From contig JAKEKT010000132.1 in the NCBI GenBank assembly GCA_021495925.1, positions 1 through 64,000 of the forward strand: a stretch of DNA of 64,000 nucleotides. The letters run 5' to 3'. Of this stretch, positions 56,917-64,000 are shown one piece after another. Each line of letters opens with the position of its first letter. Position 1 is the stretch's first letter. A program made the position numbers and the translations under genes. The notes below the pieces were generated by a model that was not told the DNA's origin, did not search any database, and saw only the letters and a program-made list of their open reading frames with translations. The DNA is from Diplodia intermedia. Lineage: Eukaryota; Ascomycota; Dothideomycetes; Botryosphaeriales; Botryosphaeriaceae.

Positions 56917-58518
56917 TTAGCCACTGCCGCTGCTGTTTCCCATTGGCAATGACGGTGGGTGCTGGGTTCCGTTCGTAGTCAAGCTCTGCCTCTTTTTTTC
57001 CTTCTTCGCCCATCGCACTGTTGTACATTAGTCCGCAGAATATCGACACTTGCACGCTGGAAAACTCACATCCACAAGCGTTGCACAAAGTCTTGGGTCC
57101 ATTTGGACCCTTCCTCCATTCAGGCGAGTCCAACGTGCCGCAGTCTGTGCACACGTACTCGTCGGCGACCTTCAACTTTTTCTTCTTGTCCGAACTTCCC
57201 CTGTTCTCCTTGTCGACTAGGATCGCGATGCCCGCATCTCCTCTGATCAAAGCCGGACTTGTGTCGCCCGTGCTGATACCCTGCGACCTCTCTCCGTCGC
57301 GGTATCTCAAGCCGGTAAGCATTTCAATCGTGTCGATGTGCGTGGCGCCTTCGTAGCGTGCCATCTTGTCGTTGATACTATCAGGTTTCGACGCTGCAAG
57401 GACTTCATCCAGGTTTTGGCGCGTGAGGGCTGCGTTGGAAACGCCAGGTCGCGGCGGCGGCGGCATACCACCATTGTTGGACAACGGGGTCTCGTTTCCG
57501 GTCTTTGCGGCGTCTGTCACAGACGGCGTGACGCTGCCGTGCGCTTCCTGCTTCTTCATCCAGTGCCTGTCCTGCGCTTCCTGCTCTTCCTGCTCCTCAC
57601 GCTTTAGCTCCGCAACCCGCTTCGTGAGGCGCTCGTTCTCGATCTTGTGTTCCAGGAAGGAGTCCAATAAGGAAGTGTTCTTGATTGGATACGGCCGGGC
57701 CATCATGAAGAAGCCTCTACAAAAGGCAAAGGAACTCGAACCTGCAAACCCGGGAGCCTGCTGGTCGAAGTGGCCGTGGCCGTGCGACTCGAAGATGGCA
57801 AACGAGCCATCGGCCTTGCGGAAGCGGTAGAAGAAGCGCAGCGCGTTCTGAGAGGCAATGGACTCGTTGAACTCGCGGATGAAGATGCCGCTGTCATCGG
57901 TGTGGATGAAGTCGGTCACGACGCGGCCGACAAGCTGCTGCGGCTCCCAGCCGGTCAGGGTCTTGCAGGAGGGCGAGACGTAGACGATGCGGCCGTCGGG
58001 GGTGAGGATGTGCAGCAGGTCGCGCAGCTCCTCGATGACGCGCTGCGACCAATTGCGGCGCTTGGTAAACTCGGTCAGCGTGCTGCCGGACGGGTTCTGG
58101 CTCGGCATGCCGAAGCCCGTGGGCAGCGGGCCTGCGCCAATGCCAGACATGGAGTAGCTGGTGGAAACGGTGGGCTGGACGGCGAAGGCGTCGTGGGAGT
58201 CGGCCGGGGTGGACTGCGAGTGCGGCGGCTGCGCGGCGATCGGGGTGTTGTACGACTGGGTCGGGGCGTCGCGGTCGGGGCCCATGGCTCCCAGATCAAG
58301 GTCCATGGACAGCATGTTCACGTCCATGCCGTCGAGCAGGCCGTTCTGGTCCACGAAGGGCGGCATCTGGACCATTCCCGGCGGGCCGCCCGCCATCTTC
58401 AGTGCATCATGTCAGCGGAGACGTGCGACTGGGGCGTGGGAGCTGCGCGCTGCGGCAGCCGTTCGCGGGCGGGCGTAGAGGTGCTCACATCACCGGTAAC
58501 ACCGCCATTTTGGTACAT
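56917..58518 (-). CDS. wc-2: white collar-2 blue-light regulator (PAS + GATA zinc finger)
   Basis: Exons 58518-58489, 58396-57070 and 57017-56917, with introns of 92 and 52 bp; 485 aa. The first exon ([10 protein letters not shown]) is inferred; if it is wrong the start is MAGGPPGM at 58396. A PAS domain lies at about 120-250 ([39 protein letters not shown], then [13 protein letters not shown]). It is followed by a coiled stretch ([19 protein letters not shown]). The GATA finger at about 426-455 is [27 protein letters not shown], then [10 protein letters not shown] after the last intron. WC-2 pairs with flavin-binding WC-1 to form the light-activated transcription complex, and feeds circadian control. 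Within the PAS domain the frame is open across a segment that looks like a very short intron (see findings). The gene is divergent from RAD50. Confidence 0.95.
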
Positions 58519-59090
58519 GGTGGGGGCTCAAGCGCGAGGCTGGGGGCGGCTACATGCACTCGGGCAGCGGCGCAGTGGTACGAGTGGAGGGCTGTTGGTC
58601 AACGGTGTAGGCATGGGCAACAGGGCAGAGGTGAGAGAATGCGACCGGTAGAGCGAGCCGCTCCAAGCACTGGGGCGCAGGTCCGGCGCGCTTGGTGAAG
58701 GCTCGGGCTAGTTTGGCTCTGCGCGCAGCCACTGACGAATGCCCGACCGGCCTCGTCGTCTAGGTCCTTCGACGCACGCCCGCACGGCGACCTTGTTTCG
58801 AGTCTGATCGCTGATTCCTCGCCTCACGCCCGAAGCGGTCTACGCTGCGCCCATCTGCCCGTGCATCAGCCCGGGCCGCCCACCCTCCACAGTCACGGGA
58901 GCGCGCGCCTCGGCAACGCGTCTGCCTGCTGCTCGTTTGCGCGCACCCGACCTGTCCTCCGCGTCGTCAACCTCACCGTCTCCTGCACTCGCTGCGCCCC
59001 CGTGGCCTCCACACCTCGACACGCTTTCGCCTGCAACTGCTCTACGTTGGATGCGCGCTCGGCCTGCCTGCGTGCTCTGAGTACTCCGCC
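58519..59090. promoter_or_regulatory. divergent promoter region of wc-2 and RAD50
   Basis: About 570 bp of GC-rich DNA between the two start codons must contain both promoters. The open frames here (for example a 103-codon plus frame) are C/R/S-rich without domains. No TATA box is seen. Confidence 0.55.
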
Positions 59091-62000
59091 ATGTAAGTGC
59101 TTCCAACAGTCTGCTGACACGCGCTCGCGCGGGTTGGGGCGTTCGGGCCCTGCTGACCGTTGCCAGGTGTGAGTGTTACGCCGGATTGACGTCTGCCATG
59201 TGCAGCCAACTCTGACCTTTGTGCGTTACAGCGTACATCGACAAGCTGTCCATTCTGGGGTAGGCCGCCGTCCCAGCATATGCAACTCGTCCTCGCCTCG
59301 TGCTAATCCGCCCACCAGCGTCCGCTCATTCGACAACCGAGTCAGCGAGACGATCCAATTCTACAGTCCGCTCACGCTCATTGTTGGCTTCAACGGCTCC
59401 GGCAAAACTGTATGCTACCCGTCGTGGATCCGCCAAGACTGTCCGGAACTGCGCTGATGTTGCAGACCATCATCGAATGCCTCAAGTATGCCACGACCGG
59501 AGAGCTGCCGCCCAATTCCGACCGCGGCAAGTCGTTTATCCACGATCCCAATGTTAGGGTTGCGCTCCACTTAGCCGGCTTTCAGGCGCTGACTGTGTCC
59601 ACAGCTCTGCGGTGAGAAGGAGGTCTTGGCCCAGGTCAAGATGTCTTTCAAAGCTACGTCCGGCGTCAAGATGGTCGCCACCCGCAGTTTGCAGATGACT
59701 GTGAAGAAAACCTCGAAGCAAATTACCCGCTCGGTGAAGGCGCTCGAAGGCCAGTTGCTCATGGTCAAGGATGGCGAGCGCACCGCCATCTCCTCACGAG
59801 TTGCAGAACTCAACCAGATTATGCCCCAGTATCTCGGAGTCTCGTCTGCAATACTCCAGTATGTTATCTTCTGCCATCAGGAAGATAGTATGTGGCCCAT
59901 GAGCGAACCAAGCGCACTCAAGAAGCGGTTCGACGAAATATTCGAGGCTTTGAAGTACACCAAGGCCATCGCAGAAATCAAACTTCTGCACAAGCGTCAC
60001 GGGGACGAGTTGGCGAAGTACAAGATAATCGAGCAACATGCCAAGGAAGACAAGGACAAAGGCGAGCGTGTGGAAAAGCGAACGAGCGAACTCTACGCCG
60101 ACATCGAACAGCTCCGGGCCAAGGTTGAAGAGCTCGAGGAAAGCACCAACGAGGCTGGCCGCAATTACGAAAAATATTCTGACCGCGTTGCGGAATACGA
60201 GAGGATCGAGTCCAATATTGAGGGGAAACGCATCGAGGCAGCTGCCATCAAGAAAAACGTCACAGAGCTACAACAGCATATCGAAGAGATGACTGACACG
60301 GATGAAGAACTAAAAGAACATCTTGACAAGTATGAAGAGCGAGTTCAGTTGTACGAGCAAGACCGCCAAGAAAAGAAGCAACGCAGTGATCAGATTGGCG
60401 AGGCGATCAAGAAAATCCGTGGCTCCATTGGGAAAAAGGAGAGGGAGATCGGCAAGCACGAAGCCAACAAAGCTGTCTTCGAACGCCAGACTCAAGCGAG
60501 AGAAAATCTCGTCAAGGAAACCGCTCATCGCCACGGCATCCGCGGGTTTGATCTCGATATCAATGATGAGCAAGTGCAGGACTTCATGGCTCGAATCAAT
60601 CGGGTAGGTAAAGAACAGCAAGATGAAATGGAACGTGCCCAAGAAGAGAAGCGGAAGGAGCTCCAGGCCTCCAACGAGAATTTGCGTCAACTCAACCACC
60701 GGAAGGCCACGCTGGACACGAGCAAGAACAACCTCAAAACACAGATCATAGCGAACGACGAGAAGCTGTCTGAGTTACAAGAGAGGGTCAGCGAAATAGA
60801 TGCCGACGAAGGTAGCAAGGCAACACTCGAATCATCATTGAAAGACATCACCAGGCGCTTGAACAAAGCCAAAGAGGACGGTGTTGTGGGGAGATGGGAC
60901 GAGAAGCTCCGTGATACGAACGACCACATGCGCAATATTGACGATCAGAAGGAAAGGCTCAATGACGAGATGGTCAATGCCATGCGTAGAGCTGGAGACT
61001 CGGCACAGCTGGACTACGTGCGCAAGCAGTTGAAGGAAAGGCAAACAAGTCTGGCAACAAACACTGGTGTTCATCGTGAGCAGATTTCAAAGATGATCGG
61101 GACGACTTGGGAACCGAGCACACTTGAAGCGAACTTCAACAAGATCTTGGACCAAAGGTCCGAGGAAGTTCGAGAGGTGGAACTTCAACGAGACGGAACA
61201 AATCGGGAGCTTGAACAGGTCCAATTCAAAGTGACGACCACCAAGAAAGAGCTCAGCAAGAAACGCGCGGAGCTGAAAGAATGCGAAGAGCGTGTTAGCA
61301 CGGAGCTGTCGGAAGACGAGTCGCTGGAAGACTTCCCAGAGGCGCTAGACACCGCTACAAAGAGTTTCGATGTGGCACGAGGTGATGTGACCAGCTTTGG
61401 CCACATGGGAAAGTACTATGAGGGCTGCATGAAGACTCTCGAGGAACATAACATGTGCCAGCTCTGCTATCGTCCTTTCAAAAAGGAGGACGAAAAGACA
61501 AAGTTCCGGAGACGGTTGGACGTCAAAGTGCAGGAAGCCATCAACAAGAACTACCAGGAACTATTGGAGGAGTGCCGGGTGGAACTGGACAAGCTACATG
61601 CAGTCCAACCCGCTTACGACACCTGGAAACGCTTGAGAGAGACCGAAATCCCTGAGCTCGAGGCTTCGCACCACGAGCTTGAATTGCGGCGTGATGACCT
61701 TTTGAGAGTCATTGAAGACCAAGACCAACGCGTCAATGAGCGCCAGGCGGCGAAAAGGGACGTTGATTTCCTATCCAAAGATGTCAGCACCATTGTTCAG
61801 GATCACAAGACGATATGTGCCTTCGAAAAAGAGATCAAGGAGCTGTCAGCCAAGCAGGAGCAGTCGGGCGCTTCTAGGGGCGTCGAAATGATCCAGGATG
61901 AGCTCAAGCAAATCAACGGCAAGTCGAAGGACGTCAAGGCCACTTTAGCGCAGTTGACGGCGGAGAAGGACCGGTCTCGTGACCAAATCACACGTCTTGA

Positions 62001-63377
62001 GCTCGAGTCGAAAGATATTAGCGGCAAGGTTACAAGTGCAGAGTATGCCCTCAAAGAGAAAAACAGTCTGCTATCTCAAGTCCAAGAACTGAGATCTCGG
62101 AATGGAGAGCATCGAGAGTCAATGCGCCAGACGGATGTTGACATTCAGGAGCTGAAACTTGAGGTAAAGCAAGCCGAAGCCAAACACAAGGCAACTGAAA
62201 AGCGACACACACAGAAGGAAGAAGAGCTTCAGTCAGCGTACCAGAAGATCTGCAACAGTCTTCGTGATTTGGAGCAGGCAAACAAAGACATTCAAACCTA
62301 TCTTGAGAGCGGCGGCACCGGATTGCTAACGACAACTCGCCTCGAATTCGATAGCTTACAGGGGGAACTCCAGCAGCTTGCGGATGAAGGGGAGCAGATC
62401 ACAGCCGAGATCTTCAAAATTGAGAAACAGATCAGCAACCACACAGAGACCAAACGCGCAATCAATGACAATCTAAGGTATAGGTCTGGCGCCAAGGAAC
62501 TGGAGCGACTGAGAAAGGAAATTGAAGAGCTTGAGACCCACAACGCAGAGGTTGACCGGACCCGATACGAACGAGAAGCACGCAAGCATCAACAAGAACG
62601 GAACAGACTCAGTGCCGAGCAGGCTAGCATTATCGGCGAGATGAAGTCCAAGGATGAGCAGCTCCAGCAGTTACTTGGAGACTGGGAGACTGATTACAAG
62701 GATGCGGCAAAGAAATTCAAAGAATCACACATCAGGGTCGTGACGACCAAAGCGGCAGTTGCGGATCTTAGCAAGTATGCAAGTGCTCTTGACAAGGCGA
62801 TTGTCAAGTATCACAGCCTGAAGCTCGGAGAGATCAACCGCATCATCGAGGAGTTATGGAAGAAGACCTACCAAGGTACTGACGTTGATACGATCATGAT
62901 CCGGTCGGAGAACGAGACGACAACCAAGACGCGCAGTTACAACTACCGTGTGGTCATGGTCAAGCAGGATGCCGAACTGGACATGCGAGGTCGTTGCAGC
63001 GCCGGCCAAAAGATACTCGCCAGCATCATCATCCGCCTGGCTTTGGCCGAGTGCTTCGGCGTCAACTGCGGGCTCATCGCACTGGACGAACCGACGACGA
63101 ACCTTGACCGAGACAACATCCGAGCACTTGCCGAGTCACTTGCTGAGATCATTCGGGTGCGCCGCCAGCAGAGCAATTTCCAACTCATCGTCATCACCCA
63201 CGACGAGGAGTTCTTGCGGTACATGCAATGCGCAGACTTCAGTGATTACTACTACCGCGTTTCTCGTAACGAGAAGCAGAAGAGTACGATTGAGAAGCAG
63301 TCGATTGCAGAGGTAAGTTTCACTGTTTTGCGCCTAGATGCCCAGCGAGCTGACTATATGATGTGCAGGTGTTGTAA
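59091..63377 (+). CDS. RAD50: RAD50 double-strand-break repair ATPase
   Basis: Secure exons: 59232-59259, 59319-59409, 59466-59552, 59605-63312 and 63369-63377, with introns of 59, 56, 52 and 56 bp. The start is unresolved. A model with AT at 59091-59092, a 2-nt exon GT at 59167-59168 and the next exon at 59232 gives [11 protein letters not shown] and 1308 aa, close to human RAD50 (1312 aa). Walker A is GFNGSGKT (about 34-41). The long coiled coil carries the zinc hook CQLC at about 688-691. The signature is [20 protein letters not shown] (about 1202) and Walker B is [11 protein letters not shown] (about 1231). The C-terminus ends IAEVL after the last intron. It acts with MRE11 and the NBS1/XRS2 subunit to tether and resect broken DNA ends in the nucleus. 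Confidence 0.95.
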
Positions 63378-64000
63378 GGATGACGGAATGGGCATAAGAT
63401 GCAGCAGCCATCGGGACAGTTGGCCGGATAGGAATTGCTTGTTCTGCGTCTCGGAATACCTGCATTTCTCGGCGGAAGACAACGTGTCACGGCAGCTCGG
63501 GCTTGCATCAGCTTGAGCACACGATGGGTTTGGACGTTTACAAGAGAGCATATTTCCGGGCTTGCAGTCTTGAGGACATATGGAAGAACGTACGAGGTAG
63601 CTTAGAATTCAGGCGTAGCTTTACGGGTTTGGTCGAGCGTGTGTGTGTGGGATACGACGGGTGGCCATGTGTCTTGCAGGAACCCACTTATTAGGCTGAC
63701 GTCGCGTGCATGTTCAGATGGCACGACATGCGCCCCCGCCGAAAATCACAGTCGATCATGGTGGGGCTGTCGTGACGACGCGCGAAAAGCGGATACGCGC
63801 GAGAGGCACCACGTCCCGCCCGACGATGCTTCCTGGGCTGTGTGGGTCGGGCGGTCGGTCGAGAAGGGTCGAGGAGGCATGCCCCTAATTTTGGCGTCGA
63901 GACAGCGTGTTTGGGGGCCGGCGAGTCCAGGCGCGCATCCGGCGGCACTGTACGGCCGGGCACGGGGGACGATGGTTTGCAGGGTTTGGCATGGAGCATT
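63378..64000. other. 3' flank of RAD50, no supported gene
   Basis: GC-rich DNA after the RAD50 stop. The minus-strand frame at 63691-63999 is Pro/Arg/Ser-rich without a domain, and may continue past the window edge. Confidence 0.5.

Noticed and set aside
58861..59172. plus-strand frame just before RAD50 as its N-terminus
   Set aside because: It can be spliced in frame to RAD50 at 59092/59232, but it would add a Cys/Arg-rich leader with no ATG at its start, unlike any RAD50 N-terminus.

Overview
The window is nuclear DNA of a filamentous ascomycete (Pezizomycotina). Genes are interrupted by many short GT-AG introns (mostly 48-92 bp), and intergenic spacers are long. The set includes white collar-2, a GCN5 acetyltransferase, fungal SLX9, a PIR-type wall protein, Zn2Cys6 regulators and secreted carbohydrate-active enzymes. 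I cannot name the species. A dothideomycete would fit, but that is a guess.

Layout. 1-6.5 kb is almost empty, with only a possible CDS tail at the left edge. 6.5-8.5 kb (-) holds a Zn2Cys6 transcription factor. 10.7-13.3 kb (-) holds a cytochrome b561-type membrane protein with a very long basic tail. 14.4-16.2 kb is AT-richer and has no intact gene. 16.5-18.2 kb (+) is a secreted type-B carboxylesterase. 18.4-19.3 kb (-) is an unrecognised protein with a possible frame break. 19.6-21.2 kb (-) is an F-box-like protein, divergent from a short-chain dehydrogenase (21.6-22.7 kb, +). 23.3-27.1 kb (+) carries two unrecognised, partly coiled-coil proteins. 28.4-31.3 kb (+) is a GH3 beta-glucosidase. 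33.3-33.9 kb (+) is a small secreted protein. 35.7-37.0 kb (-) is a PIR-like wall protein. 40.6-41.6 kb (+) is a GH43 glycosidase. 43.1-43.7 kb (-) is a broken Nudix hydrolase gene. 44.9-46.2 kb (+) is an extracellular intradiol dioxygenase. 47.2-48.8 kb (+) is GCN5. 50.6-52.3 kb (-) is the TFIIA large subunit. 53.1-54.5 kb (-) is an SRA/YDG-domain protein. 55.6-56.2 kb (+) is SLX9. 56.9-58.5 kb (-) is white collar-2, divergent from RAD50 (59.1-63.4 kb, +).

Functionally the left two thirds are mostly secreted or accessory: esterase, GH3, GH43, dioxygenase, wall protein and a small secreted protein, which would suit a plant-associated or saprotrophic life. The right third is nuclear housekeeping and regulation: SAGA acetyltransferase, TFIIA, SRA, SLX9, light sensing and double-strand-break repair. 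There is no CRISPR array, no intact transposon, and no tRNA or rRNA gene that I can support.

The most notable observations are an N-terminal PHD finger in the same reading frame as GCN5, and a Nudix pseudogene whose catalytic box was removed by what looks like a microhomology deletion. Others are a possible 2-nt micro-exon that splits the RAD50 start codon, an SLX9 gene whose first coding exon is only the ATG, and an SRA-domain gene.
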